This document shows, one piece after another, positions 7,474 through 16,177 of a DNA stretch of 64,000 nt. Location of the stretch: assembly GCA_947384285.1 (NCBI GenBank), contig CANDGI010000005.1:1-64000 (forward strand). Direction: 5' to 3'. Made by a program: the position numbers and the translations under genes. Origin of the DNA: an uncultured Lachnospiraceae bacterium. Its GTDB lineage: Bacteria; Bacillota; Clostridia; Lachnospirales; Lachnospiraceae. How positions within the stretch are numbered: position 1 is the first letter of the stretch; each line of letters opens with the position of its first letter. The notes under the pieces are model-generated. The model saw only the letters and a list, made by a program, of their open reading frames with translations, did not search any database and had not been told where the DNA came from.

Positions 7474-9213
7474 ATGGAACAAAAATTAAAAAAGCTGGCA
7501 TCTTATTATAGGCCCTACCTGCCATTGTTTCTTGCAGATATGTTTTTTGCAATTCTGGGTGCAGGTGTGACATTAGTAATTCCTTTGATTGTACGCTATA
7601 TTACCAATCATGTGATTACGATGGAGGCAGGGGCGGCGTTAAGCCAAATTGCCAGGCTGAGCGCGCTGATGCTGGCGTTGGTGGCATTGGAGTGTTACTG
7701 CAATTATTTTATTTCCAATTACGGCCATGTCATGGGAGCGAAAATTGAATATGACATGCGGGCGGAGATTTTCGGCCATTACCAGAAATTATCTTTTTCC
7801 TTTTTTAATAACCAAAAGGTAGGGCAGCTCATGTCCAGAATCACCAGCGATTTGTTTGACATCAGCGAGCTTTTGCACCATGGGCCGGAGGATTTGGTGA
7901 TTTCTATCATCAAAATCCTGGGTTCCTTCATTATTTTGATGAATATTGACAGGAAGCTTACCATGATCGCCTTTGCCTTTGTTCCTATTATGCTTTTGTA
8001 TGCATGGTATTTCAATACCAGAATGAAACGGGCGTTTAAGCGGAACCGGGTGAAAATTGCAGAGATCAACAGCCAGATTGAGGACAATCTTTCCGGCATC
8101 CGCGTGGTAAAGTCTTTTGCCAATGAAGAGGTGGAATTAGGGAAATTTGAAGAAGGAAACCAGGGATTTCTTGCTGCGAAAAAGAATAGTTACATTTATA
8201 TGGCGGGGTATCACTCGGGCCTTGGCGCTTTGACCACATTGATTACGATTGTTGTGCTGGCAGCGGGGGCGGTGTTGATTACCCACGGACAGGTGAATGT
8301 AACAGATTTGATTACATTTCTTCTGTATATCAATACGTTTACAGAGCCGGTGAAAAAGCTGATTAACTTTACCGAGCAGTTCCAAAACGGATACACGGGA
8401 TATGAGCGTTTTATGGAAATGATGGCCATAGCCCCGGATATTTTAGACAAGCCGGGCGCAGTGGAGTTAAAAGATGTCAAGGGCGATATTTCTTTTAATA
8501 ACGTGTCTTTCCATTATGAGGAAAATACGGAAACCGTGCTGAACCATATCAACCTGGAAGTAGAAGCAGGTTCCTATATGGCGCTGGTAGGTTCCTCCGG
8601 TGCTGGGAAAAGCACCTTGTGCAGCCTGATTCCCCGGTTTTATGACGTGACAAGCGGAGCTGTGAAAATTGATGGGAAGGACATCCGGGATGTGACGTTA
8701 AAAAGCCTTCGGAACCAGATTGGAATTGTGCAGCAGGATGTATATCTGTTTGTGGGAACCGTTTTGGACAATATCCGCTATGGCAGGCCAGGTGCTGCCA
8801 GGGAGGAAGTGATTGCGGCGGCAAAGAGTGCAAATGCCCATGAATTTATTATGGCGCTGCCCGATGGGTATGATACGGATATCGGCCAGCGGGGCGTGAA
8901 GCTTTCCGGCGGACAGAAGCAGAGATTGTCCATTGCAAGGGTATTTTTGAAAAATCCGCCCATACTTATCTTTGACGAGGCAACATCCGCATTAGACAAC
9001 GAAAGTGAGAAAGTAGTGCAGGAATCGCTGGAAAAGCTGGCGAAAAACCGTACGACCTTTGTGATTGCCCACCGGTTGTCCACGATACGCAACGCAGAGA
9101 AAATATTGGTGCTGACCGACAGCGGAATTGAGGAGGAAGGCACCCATAAGGAGCTGCTGGAGAAGAAAGACGGCATCTATGCAAGGCTTTACCGTATGCA
9201 GTTTGCCGGATAA
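7474..9213 (+). CDS. ABC exporter, fused membrane and ATPase domains
   Basis: A 579-residue half-transporter of the MsbA/LmrA type that should work as a homodimer. Residues 1-310 hold six hydrophobic segments with the usual FFNNQKVGQLMSRITSD coupling region. The C-terminal ATPase has Walker A GSSGAGKST, the Q-loop VQQDVYLF, signature LSGGQKQR, Walker B ILIFDEATSALD and the H-loop in VIAHRLST. ATG 7474 is preferred over 7441 because AAAGGGG lies just before it. Substrate unknown; the divergent AraC/GyrI regulator suggests drug or lipid export. Confidence 0.92.
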   Translation: MEQKLKKLASYYRPYLPLFLADMFFAILGAGVTLVIPLIVRYITNHVITMEAGAALSQIARLSALMLALVALECYCNYFISNYGHVMGAKIEYDMRAEIFGHYQKLSFSFFNNQKVGQLMSRITSDLFDISELLHHGPEDLVISIIKILGSFIILMNIDRKLTMIAFAFVPIMLLYAWYFNTRMKRAFKRNRVKIAEINSQIEDNLSGIRVVKSFANEEVELGKFEEGNQGFLAAKKNSYIYMAGYHSGLGALTTLITIVVLAAGAVLITHGQVNVTDLITFLLYINTFTEPVKKLINFTEQFQNGYTGYERFMEMMAIAPDILDKPGAVELKDVKGDISFNNVSFHYEENTETVLNHINLEVEAGSYMALVGSSGAGKSTLCSLIPRFYDVTSGAVKIDGKDIRDVTLKSLRNQIGIVQQDVYLFVGTVLDNIRYGRPGAAREEVIAAAKSANAHEFIMALPDGYDTDIGQRGVKLSGGQKQRLSIARVFLKNPPILIFDEATSALDNESEKVVQESLEKLAKNRTTFVIAHRLSTIRNAEKILVLTDSGIEEEGTHKELLEKKDGIYARLYRMQFAG

Positions 9214-9235
9214 AATTTATAGAAAAATGACAGGC

Positions 9236-9421
9236 GCTGCGGCAGTATTCTGCAGCCTGCCGTTGAGGGAAATTGAGAAAACGGAGGATGCTGCGGCAAT
9301 ATTCTGCAGCCTGCTGTTGAGGGAGATTGAGAAAACGGAGGATGCTGCGGCAATATTCTGCAGCCTGCCGTTGAGGGAGATTGAGAAAACGGAGGATGCT
9401 GCGGCAATGCTGCGCGGCCTG
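9236..9421. repeat. 54-bp tandem array, three copies plus partial
   Basis: Three near-identical 54-bp units start at 9236, 9290 and 9344, with a partial fourth (9398-9421). The array lies in the gap between the ABC exporter stop (9213) and the next start (9437). The period is a multiple of three and the frame stays open (repeat LREIEKTEDAAA). It could therefore be read as an N-terminal extension of the next gene, but there is no supporting RBS upstream. Confidence 0.9.
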
Positions 9422-9436
9422 ACAGATAGGAGATTT

Positions 9437-10372
9437 ATGGAGATAGAATTTAAGAAAATTGCGCTAGAAGACAGAGAAGTGATTGAAAAATATCTGAACT
9501 ACAAAACATACCGGAGCTGCGAATTGATTTTTCCAAATATTTACCTCTGGAGCCGGGAATATCCCACAGATTTTGCCATTGTGGAGGATACGCTGGTTTT
9601 TAGAGGTGCGCTGGAACATGGAGAACCCAGCATTACATTTCCGGCAGGTGAGCAGGAGCAGATTCACAAGGCGATGGATGTGATGATGGAATGGTTTGGG
9701 GAGCAGAAAAAGGAGTTCCACATGCATTTGGTGCAGGAGCAGGAGTTTGAATTGCTGGAATTGTGGTATCCGGGGAAATTTCAGATTGCCTACGACAGGG
9801 ATTCCGCCGACTATGTGTATGAGACAGAGAAGCTGACCACCCTGGCAGGAAAGAAGCTCCATGGGAAGCGGAACCATATCAATAAGTTCAAAGAAAATTA
9901 TCCAGAGTGGGTGTATGAGCCTATTACCAGGGAAAATGTGGAAGATTGTTTCCAAATGGCCTTAAAATGGCGCGAAGAGGCAGATTGTGAGCAGGATGAA
10001 GCAAAACGGGCGGAAATGTGCGTGACGTTAAATGCCCTGCGCCTGATGGAGGAGCTGCAGTTAAAAGGCGGGCTGCTTCGGGACAAGCCGGATGGCGGGG
10101 TGCTCGCGTTTACCATCGGGGAGCCGCTGAATCCTGATACGTTTGGGGTGCATATCGAAAAAGCTTTTGCAGATATCCAGGGGGCATATCCCATGATAAA
10201 CCAACAGTTTGTGGCTCATGAGGCGCAGGAATTTTTGTATGTAAACAGGGAAGAGGACACAGGGGCAGAGGGTTTGCGCAAAGCAAAATTGTCTTATCAC
10301 CCGGCGTTTCTTGTGGAAAAAGGCAGAGTGGCTTATGTAAAAGATGGAGGGAAAAAGAATGACGAAAATTGA
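9437..10372 (+). CDS. DUF2156 (phosphatidylglycerol lysyltransferase C-terminal-like) protein
   Basis: The 311-residue protein has the GNAT-related fold of DUF2156. Visible features are the N-terminal YRSCELIFPNIYLWS, the central KKLHGKRNHINKF segment and the C-terminal LRKAKLSYHPAFLVEK. Relatives include the cytosolic domain of MprF (aminoacyl transfer from tRNA to lipid) and stand-alone proteins of unknown function. No membrane segment is present, so it is not MprF itself. ATG 9437 has TAGGAGA upstream. Its end overlaps the next gene by 14 bp, implying coupled translation. Confidence 0.82.
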   Translation: MEIEFKKIALEDREVIEKYLNYKTYRSCELIFPNIYLWSREYPTDFAIVEDTLVFRGALEHGEPSITFPAGEQEQIHKAMDVMMEWFGEQKKEFHMHLVQEQEFELLELWYPGKFQIAYDRDSADYVYETEKLTTLAGKKLHGKRNHINKFKENYPEWVYEPITRENVEDCFQMALKWREEADCEQDEAKRAEMCVTLNALRLMEELQLKGGLLRDKPDGGVLAFTIGEPLNPDTFGVHIEKAFADIQGAYPMINQQFVAHEAQEFLYVNREEDTGAEGLRKAKLSYHPAFLVEKGRVAYVKDGGKKNDEN

Positions 10373-11501
10373 TATTATTTCAGGATTTTTAGGTGCAGGA
10401 AAGACAACTTTTATCAAAAAAATGTTAGAGGATGTATTTCAGGGTGAAAAAATTGTTTTGATTGAAAATGAATTTGGGGAAATCGGCATTGACGGAGGAT
10501 TTTTGAAAGATTCCGGCATTGAGATCAGTGAATTGAATTCCGGCTGTATCTGCTGCTCGCTAGTAGGGGATTTCGGGAAAAACCTCCGGGAGGTGATGGA
10601 GCGTTTTCATCCAGACCGGATTTTGATTGAGCCGTCTGGGGTAGGAAAGCTTTCGGATGTGATGAAATCGGTACAGGAGGTAGAGGCGGAAAATGAAGTA
10701 AAGCTAAACGGACGGGTTACTGTGGTGAATACCGCTAAGGCAGCGAAGCAGATGAAAGCATTTGGGGAGTTTTTTAACAATCAGATTGAATACGCCACGG
10801 TGATTGTGCTGAGCCGTACCCAGAATGTGAAGCCAGAGCAGACGGAAGCAGTGGTACATGCAGTACGGGAAAAGAATTCCAAAGCTGTGGTGATTACAAC
10901 GCCATGGGATGAGATGGATGGAAAACAGATTTACAAAGTGATTGAGCAGCAGAAAACATTGGAAGAAGAACTGATGGAAGAACAGAAACAGCATCATCAC
11001 GAGCATGAGCACGGGCATCACGAGCATGAGCATCACGAGCATGAGCATCACGAGCATGAGCACGGGCATGAGCACGGGCATGAGCACGGGCATCACGAGC
11101 ATGAGCATCACGAGCATGAGCATCACGAGCATGAGCATCACGAGCATGAGCATGGGGAGCATTGCACTTGCGGCTGCCATGATCATGATCATCACGACCA
11201 CGGCCATCATGGACACCATCATGCAGATGAGGTATTTACAAGCTGGGGCAGGGAGACGCCCCATGTATTTACCAGAGATACCATTGAGCATGCCTTAAAA
11301 GCATTCTGCGATACCCAGGATTACGGCACTATTCTCCGGGCAAAAGGGATGGTTCCGGGTGAGGACGGCACATGGATTTATTTTGATATGGTGGATGGGG
11401 AATACGAGCTGCGTACCGGGGAGGCGGATTATACCGGAAGGCTATGCGTCATTGGAACGGATATGGAAGAGGACAAACTGGCAGAGCTGTTTGGCATATA
11501 G
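10359..11501 (+). CDS. CobW-family (COG0523) GTPase with long His-rich metal-binding region
   Basis: A 380-residue G3E GTPase. Walker A is GAGKTT (12-17), the metal-site motif is CICC (63-66), and a CobW C-terminal domain lies at about 300-380. Between them, roughly residues 211-289 are an extreme His/Glu stretch of HEHEH units ending in CTCGCHDHDH. Relatives (YciC, ZNG1, CobW, HypB/UreG kin) deliver zinc, cobalt or nickel to client proteins; the His-rich arm buffers metal. The partner GTPase follows 15 bp downstream. Which metal it serves cannot be told from sequence; zinc is likeliest from the partner domain. Confidence 0.9.
   Translation: MTKIDIISGFLGAGKTTFIKKMLEDVFQGEKIVLIENEFGEIGIDGGFLKDSGIEISELNSGCICCSLVGDFGKNLREVMERFHPDRILIEPSGVGKLSDVMKSVQEVEAENEVKLNGRVTVVNTAKAAKQMKAFGEFFNNQIEYATVIVLSRTQNVKPEQTEAVVHAVREKNSKAVVITTPWDEMDGKQIYKVIEQQKTLEEELMEEQKQHHHEHEHGHHEHEHHEHEHHEHEHGHEHGHEHGHHEHEHHEHEHHEHEHHEHEHGEHCTCGCHDHDHHDHGHHGHHHADEVFTSWGRETPHVFTRDTIEHALKAFCDTQDYGTILRAKGMVPGEDGTWIYFDMVDGEYELRTGEADYTGRLCVIGTDMEEDKLAELFGI
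10990..11225. repeat. GAGCATGAGCATCAC-type repeats coding the His-rich arm
   Basis: Short 6- to 15-bp repeats encode alternating His and Glu. The near-perfect DNA repetition points to recent slippage or recombination and to variable arm length between strains. Confidence 0.85.
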
Positions 11502-11516
11502 GAAGGTTGTGAGAAG

Positions 11517-12458
11517 ATGGAGATTCCAGTATATTTATTTTCTGGATTTATGGACAGCGGGAAAAGCTCTCTGATCAAGGAAACGCTGATTGAAGGAGAT
11601 TTCAGCGAAAATGGAAAGACTCTGCTGATTTTATGTGAAGACGGGGAAGTGGAGTTCGGGGAAGAGGAATTGCAAAAAGCCAATACAAAGATGGTAATGA
11701 TAGAAGAGGAGGAGGCGTTTACCAGCGGAAAATTAAAAGAGCTGGGCAAAGCTTACCGCCCGGATCAGGTATTTATTGAATATAACGGAACCTGGCAGAT
11801 GTCTACCTTCCTGGAGCTGGAGCTTCCCAGGGAGTGGGTGCTGGTACAGTCTTTGGCTGCTGTGGATGCATCCACCTTTGAAATGTATCTCACCAATATG
11901 CGGGCAATGATTATGGAACAGCTTTTTGCAGCGGATGTTGTGATTATCAATCGGTGTACGGATGATACCCCGAAGGGAAAATTCCGCAGAGCTATTAAAG
12001 TGTTAAACCGGAAGGCCCAGATTGCTTATGAGCGTGAGGATGGAACCATAGATGAAAATGATATGGAAGAGCTGCCCTATGATTTGAATCAGGATGTGAT
12101 AGAGATTACAGATATGGATTATGGCATCTGGTATATGGACGCGCTGGACGACCCGAAGAAATATGAGGGGAAAAAAGTGCAGTTTTTGGCGTTGGTGTAC
12201 CGCCCGGAAAAAATGAAAAAGGGTGTGTTTATTCCGGGACGGTTTGCTATGACCTGCTGTGCAGACGACATTACTTTTGTAGGATTCAAGTGTAAATTTA
12301 ATCAGGCTTCAACAATCCCTCATAAGTCTTGGATTTGGATTACAGCGGAGATGAAGAATGAATTTGCTATGGAATACAGGGGAAAAGGCCCGGTATTGTA
12401 TGCTTTGGATGTGAAGCCGGCAGAGAAACCGGAAGACGAGCTGATTTATTTCAGTTGA
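11517..12458 (+). CDS. CobW-type GTPase fused to a DUF1980 (TIGR03943/YcgQ)-like domain
   Basis: The 313-residue protein starts with a G3E GTPase domain (Walker A SGFMDSGKSS, 9-18; INRCTDD in the G4 position). It lacks the CxCC metal motif of its upstream neighbour. From about residue 190 it continues into a DUF1980-like domain with LALVYRPEKM and FIPGRFAMTCCADD. In Bacillus, DUF1980 proteins (YcgQ) occur with the permease YcgR under zinc control. The fusion suggests a metal-trafficking role with the His-rich GTPase. No permease gene of the YcgR type is nearby. The family assignment of the C-terminal part is by motif only. Confidence 0.8.
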   Translation: MEIPVYLFSGFMDSGKSSLIKETLIEGDFSENGKTLLILCEDGEVEFGEEELQKANTKMVMIEEEEAFTSGKLKELGKAYRPDQVFIEYNGTWQMSTFLELELPREWVLVQSLAAVDASTFEMYLTNMRAMIMEQLFAADVVIINRCTDDTPKGKFRRAIKVLNRKAQIAYEREDGTIDENDMEELPYDLNQDVIEITDMDYGIWYMDALDDPKKYEGKKVQFLALVYRPEKMKKGVFIPGRFAMTCCADDITFVGFKCKFNQASTIPHKSWIWITAEMKNEFAMEYRGKGPVLYALDVKPAEKPEDELIYFS

Positions 12459-12468
12459 AAGGAATGAG

Positions 12469-13146
12469 ATGGAACAGGAGAGCAGGTTATCCGACCGGAT
12501 TGCGGACAGTATTTTGTCCATGATTACCGTGGAGCAGCGGTTTTTGCCAGGCAGCAAGCTGCCCAATGAGAATATATTGTCCCAGGAGCTGAATGTGAGC
12601 CGCACCACTTTGCGGGAGGCCATCCGCATTCTTGCAACAGGAGGGATTCTGGAAATCAGGCGGGGGAGAGGAACCTTTGTACGGGAGGATTTTAAAATCA
12701 ATCAGTCCAGGGAAGTCTCCTCCCTTGCGTTTGCTCCGGTAAAAATAAGGGATTTGTACGAAATGCGCCTGATTTTTGAACCAGAAGCTGCTTACTATGC
12801 GGCGCTTCGGGGCACGGAGGAAGAAATTTCACGTATTTTGGCATTGGGAACAGAGATTGAGGAGCGGATTCGGAAGCGGAAGGACAGAACAGAGGTGGAA
12901 CAGTCGTTCCACAAATCAATTGCCAAGGCTACCCACAATGAATTTATGAACCAGCTTATGCCGGTGATTTACGAGGGAATCAATAAAGGGGTAAAATTAT
13001 CCGAATCATATGAAGAGGCAGTCCAGGCAACCCTTGTTGACCATAAAATTTTGATGGATTTTTTGAGAGAGCGGAACGGGGAAGGCGCAAGAAATGCCAT
13101 GCGGATCCATATCCTTCATGCTATGGCGCAGCTTCCCATGGAATGA
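12469..13146 (+). CDS. GntR-family (FadR subfamily) transcriptional regulator
   Basis: 225 residues: N-terminal winged helix (LPNENILSQELNVSRTTLREAIRIL region, about 30-65, then GRGTFV) and an all-helical FCD ligand domain (FEPEAAYYAA, with conserved His in FHKSIAKATHN and HILHAM). FCD proteins bind a metal ion plus a carboxylic acid. The gene is 10 bp after the GTPase gene, so it is probably in the same transcript. Its target and ligand are not indicated; the downstream gene is signal peptidase, and the nearest catabolic-type gene is the distant gldA-like one. Confidence 0.88.
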   Translation: MEQESRLSDRIADSILSMITVEQRFLPGSKLPNENILSQELNVSRTTLREAIRILATGGILEIRRGRGTFVREDFKINQSREVSSLAFAPVKIRDLYEMRLIFEPEAAYYAALRGTEEEISRILALGTEIEERIRKRKDRTEVEQSFHKSIAKATHNEFMNQLMPVIYEGINKGVKLSESYEEAVQATLVDHKILMDFLRERNGEGARNAMRIHILHAMAQLPME

Positions 13147-13172
13147 CACGGTTCACATAAGGAGAAAATGAA

Positions 13173-13691
13173 ATGGAAAGGAAAATATTAAAAGAAATTT
13201 TAACAAATATTGGTATCATTGTGCTTGCGCTGGCTTTTGGTTTTTTCTTGAATAAGTATATGATTGCCAATGCGCAGGTGCCAACCTCATCCATGGAAAC
13301 CACTGTGATGGCGGGGGACAGAATTCTTGTGAACCGGCTTTCCTATGTATTTGGTGAGCCAAAGAGGGGCGATATTGTAACATTTATTTACCCGGATGAT
13401 GGAAAGACCCTGTACCTGAAACGGATTCTAGGATTGCCGGGGGAAACCATTGAAGGAAAAGAAGGTGTGATTTATATTGATGGGGAGCCCTTGGAGAAGG
13501 ATTTTACCCAAGAAGTGAGCGAGGAAGATTTTGGACCTTACCAGGTGCCGGAGGGAACCTATTTTATGATGGGGGATAACCGAAATGATTCCTGGGATTC
13601 CAGGTACTGGGAACATAAATTTGTTGAGAAAGAGGATATTATAGGGAAGGCGGCAGTTAGTTATTTTCCTCATCCCAGGGTGTTGAAGTGA
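13173..13691 (+). CDS. lepB: Signal peptidase I
   Basis: Removes signal peptides from exported proteins on the outer face of the membrane. The 172-residue protein has one N-terminal membrane anchor (about 11-30). The catalytic serine is in VPTSSMETT (S40) and the general-base lysine in LYLKRILGLPGE (K83). The C-terminal GDNRNDSWDSR box is complete. Size and single anchor match the Gram-positive SipS type. RBS AAGGAG precedes the start. Confidence 0.95.
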   Translation: MERKILKEILTNIGIIVLALAFGFFLNKYMIANAQVPTSSMETTVMAGDRILVNRLSYVFGEPKRGDIVTFIYPDDGKTLYLKRILGLPGETIEGKEGVIYIDGEPLEKDFTQEVSEEDFGPYQVPEGTYFMMGDNRNDSWDSRYWEHKFVEKEDIIGKAAVSYFPHPRVLK

Positions 13692-13713
13692 ACGTTTATA
13701 TTTGGATACGGAT

Positions 13714-13765
13714 GGCAAGGCAGGATGGCTCAGTTTGCTTAACTAAAGAGCCATCCTGCCTTGCC
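13714..13765. terminator. Long perfect hairpin between lepB and the sensor kinase gene
   Basis: 18-bp perfect stem (13714-13731 with 13748-13765) and a 16-base loop, placed between convergent genes. No T-run follows on either side. The arm carries GCAGGATGG, shared with other intergenic hairpins in the window. Confidence 0.65.
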
Positions 13766-13830
13766 TGTGTATTGAAATACGGAATGTCTCCTCTTTTGTG
13801 ATGGCAATGTGGAATGATTGGTGTATGAAA

Positions 13831-15987
13831 TTATATTGCTTTGCGGGCATGGAGGGTTTTGGCAATGGTTTCTAATAAAATAGGGATGTCAATGGGTTTG
13901 GTTAAATGTGCGTCCATGCCGCTTTCAATGGACATCTGTTTGTCGCTGTCAAAGGCATCCGCCGATAAGGCGATAATCGGGATGTGGGATATTACCGGGT
14001 GATTCAGGTTTCGAATTCCTCTGGTTGCCTCCCATCCGTTCATGACGGGCATCTGGATATCCATAAGGATTAAATCAAAATCTTCTGGCGAAGCATGTTC
14101 CATTTTTTCTACCGCATCACGGCCGTTGATGGCTGTTTCTACAATGAATCCCATTCCCTGGAGAATTTCTGTTTCAATTTCAAGGTTGGCAATGTTGTCG
14201 TCCACAAGCAGGATTTTTTTGTTTAGCAGGCTGGAGAAAGCAACTTCTGTGTCGCTGGCAAAAGAGAGCGGGTGGGTCTGTATGCGGAATCGGAGAATTA
14301 CAGTAAAGGTGCTGCCTTTGCCAGGGGAACTGTCTATCTGGATGGTTCCGCCCATCCTGTCCACAATATTTTTGGCAATGGTAAGCCCCAGGCCTGTTCC
14401 GTGGATTCCGCTGAAAGTCGTGTTTTTCTCCCGTTCAAACGGGTCAAAAATGCGCCCGAGGAAATCCTTGCTGATGCCGATGCCCGTATCTTTGACCACA
14501 AATTGGTAGACGGCAAAGTTGTTGGGAAATTTTTCCAGCTCTTCCACACTGATATCAACCGTCCCGTCCGCTTTGGTGTAGGTGATAGCATTGGAAGCCA
14601 GGTTTGACAAAAGCTGCCGCAGCTTGTTTGGGTCTGCGTAAATATTATCATGGGACATTTTTATGGAATTCAGTGAAAACGTGATATTTTTTTCTGCGGC
14701 CTGGGCAAGGAGGCTTTCATGTACGTCCTGTATAATATCGCTGAGGTTGCATTCTGTTTCCGTAAGGCGGGTATCATTTGATTCTGCCCAGGAGATTTCC
14801 AGTACTTTTTCAATTAATTCTAAAAGCTGTCTGCTGGCAATGTCAATTTTGTCCAAATAATTTTGCACGGCTTCATGATTGCTGATATATTTTTTCGCAA
14901 GGGTGGTGTAGCCGAAAATCGCATTGAGCGGCGTCCGCATGTCGTGGGACATATTGGAAAGGAACGTATTTTTGGCGTTGATGGCCAGGTTTGCAGTATT
15001 CAGCGCATCCTCAAAGATTTGCTTTTGTTCCATTTCACGCTGGACTTCTTCGTCTACTTTCCGATAGCCCATGACAATCTGCGAAATATGGTAACGGCTG
15101 CTTACATTTACCACCCGAAGCTGTAAGTATTGCAGCTCTCCGTTGTAGATGACCCGGTAATTTGTGTAATATGTTTTGCTGGCTGTAAGTTTTTTGCGGA
15201 TATATTCTGGAGAGGTTACTCTGGAAATAAGCTCCCGGTCTTCTGGATGCACCCAGGTATTCACATAATCGGAAACATACCAGCTGAATCTGCGTATTTG
15301 AAATTTTTTCTCAAATTGGCGTTCTGTCCGCTGGCTGAGGCGGTAGGGCAGAATCTTATCTTCGTCTAAATTGGCGTAGAGAATAGATTCATAGTTTACA
15401 CTAAGACCCTCTATCACCTCAAGACGGCGCAGATGCTCCTGGTTGATTAGCTTGCGCTCCTTATCGTATTCCTCGATTAAAGTTTCTAATTTTTGTTCTT
15501 TTTGGGCTTTTTCCTCTATTAGACGGGCGGTTTCCGCCAGCTGCAGGTTTCTTTTTTCCGTTGCGTCCCCAAGAAACACATAGAAAACATCTCCCACAGA
15601 ATCAATATGCAGGAAGTGGCCGTAGTCCTCAATCCAGCGGATTTCCCCGTCCTTTCGGATAATCCGGTATTCTACGTAATCCAAATCATACTGGCTGTGG
15701 GCAATCTGCTCCTTGATGCTTTCTTCTACTTCGTCCAGGTCTTCTGGGTGTACGATTCCACGGAAGGAATTCCCTGTGAATTCCCGGAATTCTTCCAGGG
15801 TACTGCACTGGAACATACGAAGCAAGGCTTTATTGGCGTAGATAATTTCTTCATTTTTATCCATCCAGTATATTAAAAAACCACCTGGCATTTCGTCCAT
15901 GAAATTTTTGATTTCTATGAAATTCTGCGATTCGTCTGGGGCTAATATGTATTCGATAAGGTTATGTTCAAATTTTTGTTCTTTCAT
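13831..15987 (-). CDS. Hybrid sensor histidine kinase (PAS-PAS-kinase-receiver)
   Basis: 718 residues without a membrane segment, so cytosolic sensing. A PAS domain with PAC-like tail spans about 30-145, a coiled coil about 150-190 and a second PAS region about 195-315. The kinase core has H348 in NMSHDMRTPLNA, an N-box near 461-468, G1 DTGIGI (500) and G2 GTGLGL (530). The C-terminal receiver has the acidic pair D596-D597 and phospho-acceptor D643 (LMDIQMPVMNG). No output regulator or Hpt gene is adjacent, so its target is unknown. Start 15987 is supported by GGAGGA. Confidence 0.92.
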   Translation of the reverse strand: MKEQKFEHNLIEYILAPDESQNFIEIKNFMDEMPGGFLIYWMDKNEEIIYANKALLRMFQCSTLEEFREFTGNSFRGIVHPEDLDEVEESIKEQIAHSQYDLDYVEYRIIRKDGEIRWIEDYGHFLHIDSVGDVFYVFLGDATEKRNLQLAETARLIEEKAQKEQKLETLIEEYDKERKLINQEHLRRLEVIEGLSVNYESILYANLDEDKILPYRLSQRTERQFEKKFQIRRFSWYVSDYVNTWVHPEDRELISRVTSPEYIRKKLTASKTYYTNYRVIYNGELQYLQLRVVNVSSRYHISQIVMGYRKVDEEVQREMEQKQIFEDALNTANLAINAKNTFLSNMSHDMRTPLNAIFGYTTLAKKYISNHEAVQNYLDKIDIASRQLLELIEKVLEISWAESNDTRLTETECNLSDIIQDVHESLLAQAAEKNITFSLNSIKMSHDNIYADPNKLRQLLSNLASNAITYTKADGTVDISVEELEKFPNNFAVYQFVVKDTGIGISKDFLGRIFDPFEREKNTTFSGIHGTGLGLTIAKNIVDRMGGTIQIDSSPGKGSTFTVILRFRIQTHPLSFASDTEVAFSSLLNKKILLVDDNIANLEIETEILQGMGFIVETAINGRDAVEKMEHASPEDFDLILMDIQMPVMNGWEATRGIRNLNHPVISHIPIIALSADAFDSDKQMSIESGMDAHLTKPIDIPILLETIAKTLHARKAI

Positions 15988-16016
15988 GACAGTATCCTCC
16001 TGGCAACCTAGAGGTA

Positions 16017-16048
16017 AATATAGCATAAATTGACAGGAAAGTCAATTT
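16017..16048 (-). promoter_or_regulatory. Promoter of the sensor kinase with overlapping palindrome
   Basis: On the minus strand TTGACT (16040-16045), 17-bp spacer, TATATT (16017-16022). An 8-bp inverted repeat (AAATTGAC at 16027-16034, GTCAATTT at 16041-16048) covers the -35 and spacer, so it may be an operator. Confidence 0.5.
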
Positions 16049-16092
16049 CGCAGGACGCTTTCTCCATTTATTTTGGGGACAGAAATGAAATG

Positions 16093-16134
16093 TCATACAA
16101 CTGTATTGACATCATACAACCATTGTGATAAGAT
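16093..16134 (+). promoter_or_regulatory. Strong promoter of ilvD with direct repeats
   Basis: TTGACA (16106-16111), 17-bp spacer, TAAGAT (16129-16134). TCATACAAC occurs twice, at 16093-16101 and 16112-16120, flanking the -35 with a 19-bp period; this could be a regulator binding site. Confidence 0.65.
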
Positions 16135-16177
16135 AGGGTGGAAAATTTAGAAAATATAAAAGAAAGAGGTAGAGGAA

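Noticed and set aside
9128..9436. N-terminal extension of the DUF2156 gene from 9128
   Set aside because: It would overlap the ABC exporter by 86 bp and lacks an RBS, while ATG 9437 has one; kept only as a question in the findings.
10704..11291. Minus-strand Met/Leu-rich frame opposite the His-rich arm
   Set aside because: It is the complement of the HEHEH codons; no RBS and no conserved part outside the repeat.
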